Source of the DNA: Candidatus Kuenenia stuttgartensis
GTDB lineage: Bacteria; Planctomycetota; Planctomycetia; Planctomycetales; Planctomycetaceae
Length of the DNA stretch: 53,432 nucleotides
Direction: 5' to 3'
Assembly (NCBI GenBank): GCA_945906725.1
Contig: CAMDRI010000014.1
Location: 1-53,432, forward strand
The notes under the pieces were generated by a model. The model was given only the letters and a program-made list of their open reading frames with translations. It ran no database searches and was not told the origin of the DNA. This document shows, one piece after another, positions 8,259 to 18,876 of the stretch. The first letter of the stretch is position 1, and every line of letters starts with the position of its first letter. The position numbers and the translations under genes were made by a program.

Positions 8259-8306
8259 GTGGCGGACGCAGCTTGCGTCCGTATCGACGCAAGCTGCGTC
8301 GGCCAC
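8259..8306. repeat. Palindromic element, family B, copy 1
   Basis: The 48-bp hairpin GTGGCGGACGCAGCTTGCGT... ends ...GCAAGCTGCGTCGGCCAC. A second copy with the same frame (TGGCGGATGCGTCTCGCATC...) is at 22074-22119. The pair differ by compensating changes in both arms, so the stem is kept while its sequence varies. Both copies sit within a few bases of the stop codon of a minus-strand gene. Confidence 0.8.
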
Positions 8307-8309
8307 GAC

Positions 8310-9452
8310 TCACACAAACGACGCGACGATGGCATTCGACAGCCGCTGAAACGTCGCTTGGCTTTCGCCGAGCGGCTGCGTCGTCAGCACCAGCGCGAAC
8401 GAGTTGCTCTCCGGGTCGATCCACAGCATCGTGCCGGTGGAACCCCAATGGCCGAAAGTCGCCGGACTGACGAGGTCGCCGAATGAGTTTGAGTGATTCG
8501 TCCACTGCAATCGCCAGCCGAAGCCCCACGGCCGGAAGCGGCGATCCTCGTCCGGCACATCCTTCATCGGTGCGAGCTGATTGCGAGTCGCCTCGATCAC
8601 GGTCGCCGGCGCAAGGATTTGCTTTTCGCCGATTCGGCCACCGGTCAGCATCAACTGTGCGAACTGACCCAAGTCCCAAGGCGTTGTCAGCAGTCCGCCC
8701 CACGGCGCTCCGAATTGTCGCCAGTAGCGGCTATTCCAATTCCAATCAGTCGCATCGGATTGATCGGTCGCGACCCGCAGTTCAGCGATACGATCCACTG
8801 TCGGATTTGATCCGGCAAACCATTCATCCGGCGCGCCGAGCTGAGTGTCTTTCATCCCCAGCGGCTCGAAGAACTCGCGCCGCAAGAATTGATTGCAGCT
8901 CAGACCCGACAACTTTTCGATGATCGCACCGAGCACGGCGATGCCCATGCTCTGGTACTGCACGGAGCGGCCGGGCGGAAAGTCCGGCGTCAACTCGCAA
9001 GTACCGCTGACAAACGCCGAGCGCGCTGAGTGCTGTTTTCGCAACTCGGTATTGTTCGGCGGCATGTCCGGCAATCCGGACGTGTGCGTCAGCAAATGCC
9101 GAATCGTTGTCCCATGCTTGCCACCTTTACCAAACTCCGGCAGGAAATCGGTCACTCGATCGTTGAGTGTCAATTGCCCGCGCTCGATCAGCAGCATCAC
9201 GCCCATCGCGACGACCGGCTTGGTGATCGACGCGATCAGAAAAATCGCATCCTGCCGCAACTTTGCCGAATTCGTCGCCACACGCTGCCGGCCGAACAAT
9301 TGCGGTCCCGGCGAGTGCCCGTTCCGCGCCACGAGCAGTCCGACTGCCGGGGCGACGTCTCGTTCGGCCCAGTCGCGGGCGATTTCCAACGCGGCGTTCC
9401 AGCGAGCCGGTTCCAAGCCACATTGCTCCACGGGAGCTTTCGTCAGCATCAC
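8310..9452 (-). CDS. Serine hydrolase of the beta-lactamase/penicillin-binding class C family
   Basis: The 380-residue product carries the class C set: SITK (Ser75, Lys78) in IASITKPVVAMGVMLL, the tyrosine motif in SVQYQSMG (Tyr166), and a HWGSTGT box near residue 336 in place of KTG. LTHTSGLPD is the usual family signature. The enzyme should act through the acylated serine as an esterase, transpeptidase or amidase; the substrate is not predictable. There is no signal peptide, so it is probably cytoplasmic, which is less common for this family. It overlaps the STAS gene upstream by 4 bp (ATGA), indicating translational coupling. Confidence 0.88.
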   Translation of the reverse strand: MMLTKAPVEQCGLEPARWNAALEIARDWAERDVAPAVGLLVARNGHSPGPQLFGRQRVATNSAKLRQDAIFLIASITKPVVAMGVMLLIERGQLTLNDRVTDFLPEFGKGGKHGTTIRHLLTHTSGLPDMPPNNTELRKQHSARSAFVSGTCELTPDFPPGRSVQYQSMGIAVLGAIIEKLSGLSCNQFLRREFFEPLGMKDTQLGAPDEWFAGSNPTVDRIAELRVATDQSDATDWNWNSRYWRQFGAPWGGLLTTPWDLGQFAQLMLTGGRIGEKQILAPATVIEATRNQLAPMKDVPDEDRRFRPWGFGWRLQWTNHSNSFGDLVSPATFGHWGSTGTMLWIDPESNSFALVLTTQPLGESQATFQRLSNAIVASFV

Positions 9453-9775
9453 GGCGAGACCTCACGCACTTCAAAGATTTGGTTCAGCTTGGTGATTTCC
9501 AGAACCTCGCGCACGTCTTCGGAGGGATTGAGAATCTGAATCTTAGCGACGACGTCCCGCAGCGACGCCAGCAACCCCAACATCCCGCTGGGAATGTATC
9601 GCACGCCGGTCATCTCGAACGCGAGGGTCTGGGTTTGATTTCGCTTCACGATCTCGGTGATTTGCTCACGACAAGCGGCGAGGTTGATTTGATCCAAAAC
9701 TTCGCAGCCACCGAAACTCACGATCGTGGTCTCACCGTTTTGAATCAACTCCAGTGTGGCAAATTCGTTGGCCAT
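9449..9775 (-). CDS. STAS-domain protein (anti-sigma-factor antagonist type)
   Basis: A small 108-residue single-domain protein starting at the ATG at 9775 (GAGGTCC upstream), MANEFATLELIQNGETTIVS. The STAS core is visible: beta strand TTIVSFGG, then LAFEMTGVRYIPSGMLGLLASL in the position of the SpoIIAA phosphorylation loop (the phosphoacceptor Ser would be in IPSGML). Such proteins switch anti-sigma factors or act in signalling cascades. No kinase or sigma factor is next to it. It is coupled to the serine hydrolase gene, an unusual pairing. Confidence 0.8.
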   Translation of the reverse strand: MANEFATLELIQNGETTIVSFGGCEVLDQINLAACREQITEIVKRNQTQTLAFEMTGVRYIPSGMLGLLASLRDVVAKIQILNPSEDVREVLEITKLNQIFEVREVSP

Positions 9776-9852
9776 GTCTTGGACCTCGTGCTGAGCATAG
9801 GGGCAGAAATGCGAAACAAATAATAACAACGCTCGCAATTCTCGGCACCTTC

Positions 9853-11163
9853 TCACTTCTTCGCTGCAATGCGGTAGAGGGCTTTGTTGGTTCGCACGAA
9901 CAGGTCCGCATCGACGGCGGCAGGTGTCGCCATGATTTCGCCGTCGAGCGAATTCATGGCTAGCAGCTTGTAGGTTTTTCCGGGAGCAATCACGAATGTC
10001 TGCCCTTCACGGTTGCCGATCAGGATCCGCCCGTCAGCAAACAGCGGTGACGAACAGAAGTTGCCCCCCAGACGCTCGGTCCAGTTGACGTCACCGGTCT
10101 TCGCGTCCAGGCACGTTGCAACCCCCTTGTCGGCCACGATGTAAAGTTCGTCACCCACCAGCAACGGTGACGGCATGCTCGGCGCTTGCTTGCCGAACCG
10201 CCATGCGATCTTCGGTTTGTCGTCCAGTGTGACTGCCAGAATCTCCGGCTTCATGAAACTGGTGCCAAAGAAAATCATCCCGTGCCCGACGACCGGCCGA
10301 GGCACGATCGAAAAGCCTTGTACCCCGTAGCTGAGCTTCCACAACTCACGGCCGGTTTCCGGTTCGTAGGCATACAGCCAGTCGGAGGCCGGCGAGAGCA
10401 CCACCTCATGCTCGTCAACCTTCGTGATCAGCGGAGTACCGTACGCCTTCTTGAGCTGTGGCTCAGGATCCATCTTGCCGCTGCGATTCGTTCGCCAAGC
10501 GACTTTCCCGTCGAGTTTGCTGAGCGCCGCAATAAACTGAGTATCGCTGCCGTCGCAATGGACGATCAGCAAGTTGCCCCACAACACCGGCGTGCTGCCA
10601 GGTCCGTTCTCGTGCTTGAGCTTCAACTCATGATTCGTCCATAAAACTTTTTGCGACGTCGTGTCGAGACACGCCGTTCCATTCGTGCCGAAGTGAGCAT
10701 ACAGCCGCCCGTCCTCCAGAATTGGGGACGGCGAAGCGAAGGAGTTCAACTGATGCACCGGATCAGGAGACTCGGCAACCAGCAACTCGACGTCGTGCAG
10801 CACCTTCCCGGATGAGCGATCCACGCAGACGGCTCGCAGGCTGACTTTCCCAACGATGCTGAGCGACTGGCCCGCCAAGTTGTCCTTCAGCTTTTTGGCT
10901 TTCTCGGCCGATGAGGCGGCCGATTCGACAGCGGTTGTCATCCAGATGTGCTGCGCGTTGATTACGGGTGAGGACCACGCGCGCCCCGGAATCTCCGTCC
11001 GCCAAGCGATGTTTTCGGCTTCGCTCCAAGTCAGCGGCAGATCTTTGGCATTTGAGTGCCCTTGTCCTCCCGGACCGCGCCACTGCGGCCAATCAGCAGC
11101 CGACAGCGAGGACGCAACACCGAACAACACGACCGACAAAAAACAACCGACAACAAACTTCAC
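9853..11163 (-). CDS. Exported PQQ-like beta-propeller protein (BamB-like repeats)
   Basis: The 436-residue product begins with a signal peptide (MKFVVGCFLSVVLFGVASSL, cleaved after LSA) and then ADWPQWRGPGGQG, the typical start of planctomycete PQQ-propeller proteins. Repeating blades contain the W/G motifs AWRTEIPGRAWSSPV, KVLWTNHELK, KVAWRTNRSG, RELWKLSYG, KIAWRFGKQ and DVNWTERLGGNFCSSPLF. No cofactor-binding dehydrogenase residues are evident, so a binding or assembly role in the periplasm is more likely than a PQQ enzyme. It follows msrB. Confidence 0.85.
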   Translation of the reverse strand: MKFVVGCFLSVVLFGVASSLSAADWPQWRGPGGQGHSNAKDLPLTWSEAENIAWRTEIPGRAWSSPVINAQHIWMTTAVESAASSAEKAKKLKDNLAGQSLSIVGKVSLRAVCVDRSSGKVLHDVELLVAESPDPVHQLNSFASPSPILEDGRLYAHFGTNGTACLDTTSQKVLWTNHELKLKHENGPGSTPVLWGNLLIVHCDGSDTQFIAALSKLDGKVAWRTNRSGKMDPEPQLKKAYGTPLITKVDEHEVVLSPASDWLYAYEPETGRELWKLSYGVQGFSIVPRPVVGHGMIFFGTSFMKPEILAVTLDDKPKIAWRFGKQAPSMPSPLLVGDELYIVADKGVATCLDAKTGDVNWTERLGGNFCSSPLFADGRILIGNREGQTFVIAPGKTYKLLAMNSLDGEIMATPAAVDADLFVRTNKALYRIAAKK

Positions 11164-11234
11164 GGCAATCTCCTTGCGGCGAGGACGAATTCACGAAATT
11201 GTATCCAACCCGTGCGATGCCATCAGCCGAGACG

Positions 11235-11789
11235 TCACTTCGCGTCGCTCGCACGCTTCTCGAACTTCAGCGCGGCCGAGTTCATGCAGTACCGCAGGCC
11301 GGTCGGCTGCGGACCGTCATCAAAGACATGGCCCAGGTGTGCGTCGCAGCGGCTGCAAACAATTTCGGTGCGAGTTGCGAACCAAGTGCGATCGGTGACT
11401 TCGCCGACATTGTCGGAGGAGATCGGCTGGAAGAAGCTCGGCCAGCCGGTGCCGGAGTCGAACTTCGTGTCGGCATCAAACAGCTTTTGGCCACAGCAGA
11501 CACAGCGATACACGCCCGGCTCGTGGTTGTCCCAGTACGCCCCGGTGAAGGCTCGCTCGGTCTCCTTTTTTCGAGCGACTTTGAATTGTTCGGGAGTTAG
11601 CCGCTTTTGCCATTCGGCGTCATCTTTCGCAATCGGCAGCAGATCCGGATCGGACTCGTTCGAAGCGTTCATGGGAGGAGCCTTTCGAAGCGGCGGCACG
11701 GACTCGTCGCGGGGCGGCCGGATGGAGAATCCCCTCACGACCAAAACCGCGACGACGACAGCGACGAACACGACAACACGCTTGAGCAT
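11235..11789 (-). CDS. msrB: Peptide-methionine (R)-S-oxide reductase, membrane-anchored or exported
   Basis: The 184-residue product has an N-terminal hydrophobic segment (MLKRVVVFVAVVVAVLVVRG) absent from cytosolic MsrB, then the complete MsrB domain. Zinc-binding Cys pairs are in YRCVCCGQ and VCSRCDAHLGH, the substrate loop is FDSGTGWPSF, and the catalytic Cys is in LRYCMNSAAL near the end. It reduces methionine-R-sulfoxide in proteins, here probably on the outer face of the cytoplasmic membrane. It lies upstream of the exported propeller protein gene. Confidence 0.93.
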   Translation of the reverse strand: MLKRVVVFVAVVVAVLVVRGFSIRPPRDESVPPLRKAPPMNASNESDPDLLPIAKDDAEWQKRLTPEQFKVARKKETERAFTGAYWDNHEPGVYRCVCCGQKLFDADTKFDSGTGWPSFFQPISSDNVGEVTDRTWFATRTEIVCSRCDAHLGHVFDDGPQPTGLRYCMNSAALKFEKRASDAK

Positions 11790-11855
11790 GGCTCCATCCT
11801 CCGAGTGTCTCGGGAATCCATGAATGCTCGATCTGATGGCGGCGCAATGATTCGA

Positions 11856-12134
11856 TTACACCAGACTATCCAAATCGATGCCCGCGTCACGGCGCTTGCG
11901 ACCTTCGCCGGGACCGCCGTCGCCTGCGATCGCCACTTGCCCGGACGTATCCAGAAAGATTTTGTCGCCGAGAATCTCCGCGACGACGATCTCCAGCGGG
12001 TTTTTGGTCGTCAGTTCGACCAGCGGTCGAGCTCCGCGATTCAGCGCGACCAGCCGCTTTTGGATCAGTGACGACAATTTGAAGCGGCCACCAACTTTGT
12101 TCACGATCGCTTCGTCTTTGAAAACATCAAGCAT
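11856..12134 (-). CDS. rpoZ: RNA polymerase omega subunit
   Basis: The 92-residue product has the omega signature [26 protein letters not shown] near residues 14-39, including the RF.L...I..R...L..G conserved core. A family-variable C-terminal tail ends in a charged [12 protein letters not shown] stretch. It overlaps the 3' end of gmk by 8 bp and so is translated with it; the gmk-rpoZ pair is widespread in bacteria. Omega helps assemble the beta-prime subunit. Confidence 0.88.
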   Translation of the reverse strand: MLDVFKDEAIVNKVGGRFKLSSLIQKRLVALNRGARPLVELTTKNPLEIVVAEILGDKIFLDTSGQVAIAGDGGPGEGRKRRDAGIDLDSLV

Positions 12135-12756
12135 TCGAGTTCCCCTCCACGCCTTTCAGGATTTGAACGATCTCGGCCGTTGCCCGATCCAGGTCGTCAT
12201 TGATGACCTGATAACAGTAACGGTCCGCCATTTCCAGTTCACGCCGAGCAGTCTGCAACCGCCGTTGAATCACTTCTGCCGATTCCGTACCTCGTGCCCG
12301 CAATCGCTGTTCGAATTCCGTTTCGGAGGCGGTGCGAATAAAAATCGTCACTACCTCAGGATACAGAGCGAGCACCTGCATCGCTCCTTGAACATCAATT
12401 TCCAGCATGGCCCAGCCGTCGGAGTCGTGTGCTCGCTGCACTTCAGACTTCAGAGTCCCGTACCACTTGTCAGAGCCATGCACTTCAAAACACTCGACAA
12501 ACTCCTGGGCATCACGTCGCCGCAGGAACTCTTCTTTGGACAAAAAATAGTAGTCGACGCCGTGCCGTTCCTGGTTGCGTGGTGCTCGCGTCGTTGCGGA
12601 AATTGCCTTGACCAGTTTGACTTCGTTTTGAGCTGCCAGCCGATTTACGATCGTTGATTTTCCGGTGCCGCTGGGCCCCGACAGCACAACAATCCGCAGC
12701 CCAGTCACTCCGGCTGATGATGGAGTACAAATTGCGGATGAACTCGATTCAGACAC
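12127..12756 (-). CDS. gmk: Guanylate kinase
   Basis: The 209-residue product phosphorylates GMP to GDP. The P-loop is GPSGTGKST near residues 26-34; the GMP-binding region holds [18 protein letters not shown] and [11 protein letters not shown], and the lid contains [17 protein letters not shown]. It has ~18 extra Ser-rich N-terminal residues before the first strand (LRIVVLSG). It starts 6 bp after yicC ends and overlaps rpoZ by 8 bp, forming the conserved yicC-gmk-rpoZ operon. Confidence 0.96.
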   Translation of the reverse strand: MSESSSSAICTPSSAGVTGLRIVVLSGPSGTGKSTIVNRLAAQNEVKLVKAISATTRAPRNQERHGVDYYFLSKEEFLRRRDAQEFVECFEVHGSDKWYGTLKSEVQRAHDSDGWAMLEIDVQGAMQVLALYPEVVTIFIRTASETEFEQRLRARGTESAEVIQRRLQTARRELEMADRYCYQVINDDLDRATAEIVQILKGVEGNSNA

Positions 12757-12762
12757 CGGACA

Positions 12763-13650
12763 CTACTCCACGTTCTGCAAAACTTCTCGGATTCGCTCGA
12801 CCGCCGACTTCATCTCGACGACATGCCGAGCGAGCGACACGTTGTTGGCCTTCGAGCCGATCGTGTTGACCTCGCGAAACATCTCTTGAATCAAAAAGTC
12901 GAGCTTGCGTCCCTGCGACACTTTGTCACTGAGAAACGCTTCAAATTGTTCGAGGTGGCACCGCAGCCGAGTAATCTCTTCATTAATGTCGCAACGATCG
13001 GCGTACAGGCTGACCTCACGAATTAAATCCGGCTCAGTGATGACGACATTCGTCCCTTTGAGCAACTCGCTGATGCGGTCCAGCAACTTGTCTCGGTACT
13101 GCTTGACGACTTCGGAAGCCGTCTTCGCAATCTCGTCGAGACTGCTGACGATGACTCGGCCGTTGAGCCGCAAGTCCTCGCCCATCGAGTGCCCTTCGCG
13201 AACGCGGAACTCTTTGAACTTGCCGAGTGCCTCTTCCAATTGCGTCTTCAGAAACGGCCAATCACGTTCCGCGTCGAGTTCGCCTCTGGCGCTGTCGGTG
13301 ACGACGCCGGGCAACAGCAAGAAACTCGACAATTGGTCCGCCAGAACACCGACTTGCAGTTGCCGCGACACTTCTTTGACTTGGTTCCAATAAGCCGTCA
13401 GCACATCGACATTGAGCTTGGACGCGGACATTCCCGCGACCGGTCGGACGTCAAACGCGATCGTCACCGTGCCGCGCGCGGCATGCTCGCGCACCACTCG
13501 TTCGATCTCCCCTTCGAGCGCCGCGTAGGCGTCGGGGAATCGCGAGTTCACCTTGAGATACCGGTTGTTGACGGCGCGGACCTCGACGGCGACGTTCAGC
13601 CGCTCGTTTTGCCCTTTCGAGGCTCCGAATCCAGTCATGCTCAGTAACAC
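12763..13650 (-). CDS. yicC: YicC-family protein (endoribonuclease-like)
   Basis: A GTG start at 13650 with AGAGGG six bases upstream gives VLLSMTGFGASKG, the standard YicC beginning (the ATG at 13638 is four codons in). The product is 295 residues, as usual. The N-terminal domain has VEVRAVNNRYLKVN and the C-terminal DUF1732 part has GRKLDFLIQEMFREVNTIGSKA, both hallmarks of the family. YicC proteins are reported to cleave RNA. It is followed 6 bp later by gmk. Confidence 0.92.
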   Translation of the reverse strand: MLLSMTGFGASKGQNERLNVAVEVRAVNNRYLKVNSRFPDAYAALEGEIERVVREHAARGTVTIAFDVRPVAGMSASKLNVDVLTAYWNQVKEVSRQLQVGVLADQLSSFLLLPGVVTDSARGELDAERDWPFLKTQLEEALGKFKEFRVREGHSMGEDLRLNGRVIVSSLDEIAKTASEVVKQYRDKLLDRISELLKGTNVVITEPDLIREVSLYADRCDINEEITRLRCHLEQFEAFLSDKVSQGRKLDFLIQEMFREVNTIGSKANNVSLARHVVEMKSAVERIREVLQNVE

Positions 13651-13821
13651 AACGCGCCCTCTGCGTTTGGTCTGCAAAAGTAGCTGTCATCGCTCCGCGT
13701 GACGAGCCGGACGTTTCACGACGTTCCCTAATTTTCGGTGATTACAGCCGCGCGAATCGTTCGGCACATCACGCGGGAAAGTGATGGCTACAGAGAACGC
13801 GGCCGAATCACCAAAACTCAA

Positions 13822-14364
13822 CTACTTCTTTTCGCCGCTCTTGTCGTCGGGTTTTGCGTCAGTGGACTCGTCGAGTTCCTTCTTCGGCGACTCCTTGGAT
13901 TTGGGGTCCGCGTCCGACTTCTTGCCGTCTTCAGGAGCGATCTCCTTGGACGACTCGTTGGATTTCGTGGACGACTTCGAGTCATCCTCTTTTGCTCCCG
14001 CATCTTTCAATTCGCTGCTGGACGAGCCGAGGCCCGATTCGATTTTTGAATCATCGGACTTGGCGGAACCGTTGTCTTTGTCCTTCGACGTGCTATTGAT
14101 CTCCGTCTCGGCAGTTTCGTTCTTGAACTTCTCGGTTCGGGCACGCAGCACTTGGCCGTGGATGCCGGCGAGCAGCACCCAGACAGCGGCAATGCCGATC
14201 GTGATGCGAGTGAACATGTCCCCCGCTTTCGTACCGAAAGCACTCTGTCCACCGAGACCACTCAGCGCGCCGACCAGTCCGCCGCCGCGTCCGCGTTGCA
14301 GCAGAATGATTCCGATGAGCAGGACGCTGATGAACATCCCCAACAAAGCCAAAAATGTTGGCAT
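13822..14364 (-). CDS. secG: Preprotein translocase subunit SecG with a long charged tail
   Basis: The 180-residue product starts with two membrane segments ([19 protein letters not shown] and [17 protein letters not shown]) around the conserved [21 protein letters not shown] loop, the SecG signature. It is part of the SecYEG channel. Typical SecG is 70-110 residues; here ~95 residues of Ser/Lys/Asp/Glu-rich low-complexity sequence follow the second helix, probably on the same side as the C-terminus. It lies 48 bp downstream of tpiA, a common bacterial gene order. Confidence 0.92.
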   Translation of the reverse strand: MPTFLALLGMFISVLLIGIILLQRGRGGGLVGALSGLGGQSAFGTKAGDMFTRITIGIAAVWVLLAGIHGQVLRARTEKFKNETAETEINSTSKDKDNGSAKSDDSKIESGLGSSSSELKDAGAKEDDSKSSTKSNESSKEIAPEDGKKSDADPKSKESPKKELDESTDAKPDDKSGEKK

Positions 14365-14412
14365 GAAAACTCCTCACTCGATTCCGAGCCGCCGCAACGA
14401 TTGCGAACAGCA

Positions 14413-15183
14413 TTAACTTTTTCGGGCTTGGGCCTGAATCCCCGCTTCAATGATCGCGCTGAACGAGTCGACCTTTAGACTGGCACCACCGACCAACGCG
14501 CCATCCACGTCCGATTGCGACAGGAGTTCCAAAGCGTTGTCCGCCTTCACGCTGCCGCCGTAAAGAATCCGCGTGGCCGAGGCAACCGCCTCGCCGTATC
14601 TCGACTTCAACTGGCTACGAAGAAACGCGTGAGCCTGCTGAGCTTGTTCCGTCGACGCAGTGACTCCCGTGCCAATGGCCCAAACTGGCTCGTAGGCGAT
14701 CACGATGTTGGCCATCTGCTCGGCCGAAACCTGCGCCAGTCCGGCCATTTGTTTTTCGAGCACGGCTTCGGTCTGTCCCGCTTGCCGCTCGGCCAACAAT
14801 TCGCCGACACACAAGACGACCTTCAGGCCGTGCTGCAAACCGGCCGCGACTTTCTTGGCGAGCAGTTCGTCTTGCTCGCCGAAAAATTGACGCCGCTCAC
14901 TGTGCCCGACCAGCACCCATCCGCACCCGACGTCCTTCAGCATTTCGCCGCAGACTTCGCCGGTGAACGCACCCTGCGGAGCGAAGTAAAGATTCTGAGC
15001 TCCAAGTTGAACGGCCGAACCTCGAATCGTTGTGCCGACACCGCTCAGGTACGGCGACGCCGGGCAGACCAGGATCTCAACGGCGCAAGAACCATATTTC
15101 CCGGCCAGGAATTGGCTCAATGCCGCCCCTTGGCTCTGCAACAAATTCATCTTCCAATTACCAGCGACCAGAATTCGTCGCAT
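14413..15183 (-). CDS. tpiA: Triosephosphate isomerase
   Basis: The ATG at 15183 (AAGAGG upstream) gives 256 residues beginning [14 protein letters not shown]. Catalytic residues are all present: Lys in GNWKMN (~Lys11), His in [13 protein letters not shown], Glu in [12 protein letters not shown], and the phosphate-binding [12 protein letters not shown] near the C-terminus. It interconverts dihydroxyacetone phosphate and glyceraldehyde 3-phosphate. It lies between pheA and secG on the same strand. Confidence 0.97.
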   Translation of the reverse strand: MRRILVAGNWKMNLLQSQGAALSQFLAGKYGSCAVEILVCPASPYLSGVGTTIRGSAVQLGAQNLYFAPQGAFTGEVCGEMLKDVGCGWVLVGHSERRQFFGEQDELLAKKVAAGLQHGLKVVLCVGELLAERQAGQTEAVLEKQMAGLAQVSAEQMANIVIAYEPVWAIGTGVTASTEQAQQAHAFLRSQLKSRYGEAVASATRILYGGSVKADNALELLSQSDVDGALVGGASLKVDSFSAIIEAGIQAQARKS

Positions 15184-15343
15184 GAACTTCAACCTCTTCA
15201 AAAGACGACAACCCCGCCACCAATGACGAGTTCCAGCCAGACACAGCAGTTCGGTGCACTTGGCTCGGTGGACGGCGGGTCGGGAATGATGACGGCGAAA
15301 GGCTTTGAGTTCAACCCGTGACGACAGACCGTCCGCCTGCAGG

Positions 15344-16489
15344 TCAGCTCAACGGTTCGCTCCGCGGATACGATCCGAGCACTTCCATCCGCACCGCCAG
15401 CCGCTCGATGTCGGAAAGCGTCCGTTTGATGCGCGGATCGTGCGAATGCCCCTCGAAGTCCAGGAAAAACAGATAGCCCGACTCCGGCCCTCGCAACGGG
15501 AACGATTCAATCCAGGTGAGATTGATTTTGTTCCGCTTGAACGACGCCAACGCATCCGCCAAAGCCCCTGGTTTGTGCGGAATTTGCAGCAGCAACGCCG
15601 TGCGGTCTTTACCTGTTGGCTTCGTATCGTCGTCGCCGATGATCGCGAACCGCGTGACGTTGTTCTTGTTGTCCTGGATCGACTCAGCCACGACGTTCAA
15701 ATCGTACTCGACCGCCGCCCGCATGCTGGCGACCGCCCCCGCTCCCGGTTTGTCGCGAGCCAATTGAGCTGCCGTTGAAGTACTCGTCACTTCCAGCAAC
15801 CGAGCCTGCGGCATGTTTTTGCTGAGCCACTCGCGGCATTGCGATAGCGCCTGCGGTTTGCTGTAGATCTCGGTCACTTCGCTACGCGGACTGCGAGCCA
15901 ACAGGTTGTGATGAATCGCAATCTGGACCTCGCCGCAAATTCGCAGCGGCAGCCGAGTGAACATGTCGAGCGTGTCCACAATCCGGCCATCTGTACTATT
16001 CTCGATCGGGACGATTCCGTAGTCGGCCTGCCCGCGATTGACCTCCTCGAAGACGGCCGCAATCGTGGTGACGGGGACCAAATCGGCCGACTCACCAAAC
16101 CGTTCGATCGCCGCGATGTGGGTGTAGCTGTAGGCCGGGCCGAGATAAGCCACCCGCACAGATTTCACTTGCAAGCGTGCGGCACTCAAAATTTGCCGGA
16201 AGATGCCGCGAATCGCTGACGCAGGAAGTGGGCCACGATTGGAAGATTGCAAAGTCTCAAACAAGGCGTCATCGGCCAGCGGTGCGAACATGGCACGCTT
16301 CAAATCCGGTTGGCTCTGAATCCACGCCGTGGTTGTTCCTGCGCGTTTGTTGACCAGCGTGAGGATCTCGCGGTCCAGGCGTTTCAGCTCATTTTCCAGT
16401 GCCATCGGAGATTTCCGGGCGGACTTGGAAGGCTTGACCGGAGCCGCTGTTGGCTTGCGCACTTTCTTCGGAAGTGGTTTCTTGGCCAT
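15344..16489 (-). CDS. pheA: Bifunctional chorismate mutase/prephenate dehydratase (P-protein)
   Basis: The ATG at 16489 has GAAAGGAACTC directly before it and gives 381 residues. After a basic Ala/Pro/Lys-rich leader comes an AroQ-type chorismate mutase ([19 protein letters not shown]). The prephenate dehydratase follows ([47 protein letters not shown]), then an ACT domain with [17 protein letters not shown] and the ESFPLRG phenylalanine-binding ESRP-type motif. It makes phenylpyruvate from chorismate and should be inhibited by phenylalanine through the ACT domain. It is divergent from dnaK across a 352-bp gap. Confidence 0.95.
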   Translation of the reverse strand: MAKKPLPKKVRKPTAAPVKPSKSARKSPMALENELKRLDREILTLVNKRAGTTTAWIQSQPDLKRAMFAPLADDALFETLQSSNRGPLPASAIRGIFRQILSAARLQVKSVRVAYLGPAYSYTHIAAIERFGESADLVPVTTIAAVFEEVNRGQADYGIVPIENSTDGRIVDTLDMFTRLPLRICGEVQIAIHHNLLARSPRSEVTEIYSKPQALSQCREWLSKNMPQARLLEVTSTSTAAQLARDKPGAGAVASMRAAVEYDLNVVAESIQDNKNNVTRFAIIGDDDTKPTGKDRTALLLQIPHKPGALADALASFKRNKINLTWIESFPLRGPESGYLFFLDFEGHSHDPRIKRTLSDIERLAVRMEVLGSYPRSEPLS

Positions 16490-16624
16490 GAGTTCCTTTC
16501 GCGGTCGCAGGCCAGAAAAGGGCGCCAATTGGCTCTGCCATGCCGGGCAACGCTTGTATTCCGGCATTTCTAAGGTGTCAAGCAGCCAAAGACTTCGGTT
16601 CACCGTGGCATTCGAAAGCAAGGC

Positions 16625-16682
16625 TGTCAGATTGACAATCCGAGCCGCCGAGCGATGCCGTCGGATCGGTGCCAAAGTGGCA
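16625..16682 (+). promoter_or_regulatory. Two matching dyads, possible enhancer sites for a sigma-54 activator
   Basis: Two perfect 5-bp dyads with 3-bp spacers share the form TGyCA-N3-TGrCA: TGTCAGATTGACA (16625-16637) and TGCCAAAGTGGCA (16670-16682). Their centres are 45 bp apart, close to four helical turns, and lie roughly 165 and 120 bp upstream of the predicted dnaK transcription start. That is the usual distance for binding sites of sigma-54 enhancer-binding proteins. The pheA gene is transcribed away from the same gap, so they could serve it instead. Confidence 0.4.
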
Positions 16683-16767
16683 ACAGCTCAGCGAGCGGGT
16701 TCACTGACAAAGCCACAATCTTCGGCCACGTCAGAGGTTGCCGTGTCATCAAAAGCCATGGCGTGGC

Positions 16768-16782
16768 TGGCACGCTCTTTGC
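16768..16782 (+). promoter_or_regulatory. Sigma-54 (-24/-12) promoter of dnaK
   Basis: TGGCACG-CTCT-TTGC matches the sigma-54 consensus TGGCACG-N4-TTGC at every defined position, with GG and GC exactly 10 bp apart. Transcription would start near 16794, leaving a ~48-base leader before the dnaK ATG at 16842 (GAAGGAG present). No CIRCE (HrcA) operator is visible in the gap. A good sequence match in an intergenic region on the right strand makes this a strong prediction. Confidence 0.7.
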
Positions 16783-16841
16783 CTTTCGGTCGCTGACGTT
16801 TCGCAAACGAACTAAAACCGAACGCTCGAAGGAGCCAAGTC

Positions 16842-18749
<1,908 letters not shown>

Positions 18750-18762
18750 TCCGAGTTGTGGC

Positions 18763-18801
18763 GCACGCGGCTCGCGTGGGACTATCACGCGAGCCGCGTG
18801 C
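18763..18801. repeat. Perfect 16-bp inverted repeat after dnaK (family C)
   Basis: GCACGCGGCTCGCGTG (18763-18778) and its exact complement (18786-18801) enclose a 7-bp loop, 13 bp after the dnaK stop. There is no T-run, so it is not a classic intrinsic terminator. A half copy (CACGCGAGCCGCGTGC) is at 26922-26938, so this is a dispersed repeat that may protect or end the dnaK transcript. Confidence 0.8.
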
Positions 18802-18876
18802 ATCACAAGCACCAAGTTGAAACGCTCGGTCACCTACGGAGGGTAGGCTGGGCGTATTCATTTTGCAGAGTTGCGT

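Noticed and set aside
13738..14049. Plus-strand frame opposite secG
   Set aside because: Antisense of the low-complexity SecG tail; Phe/Arg-rich with no motif.
16490..16841. CIRCE/HrcA operator upstream of dnaK
   Set aside because: No TTAGCACTC-N9-GAGTGCTAA-like sequence was found.
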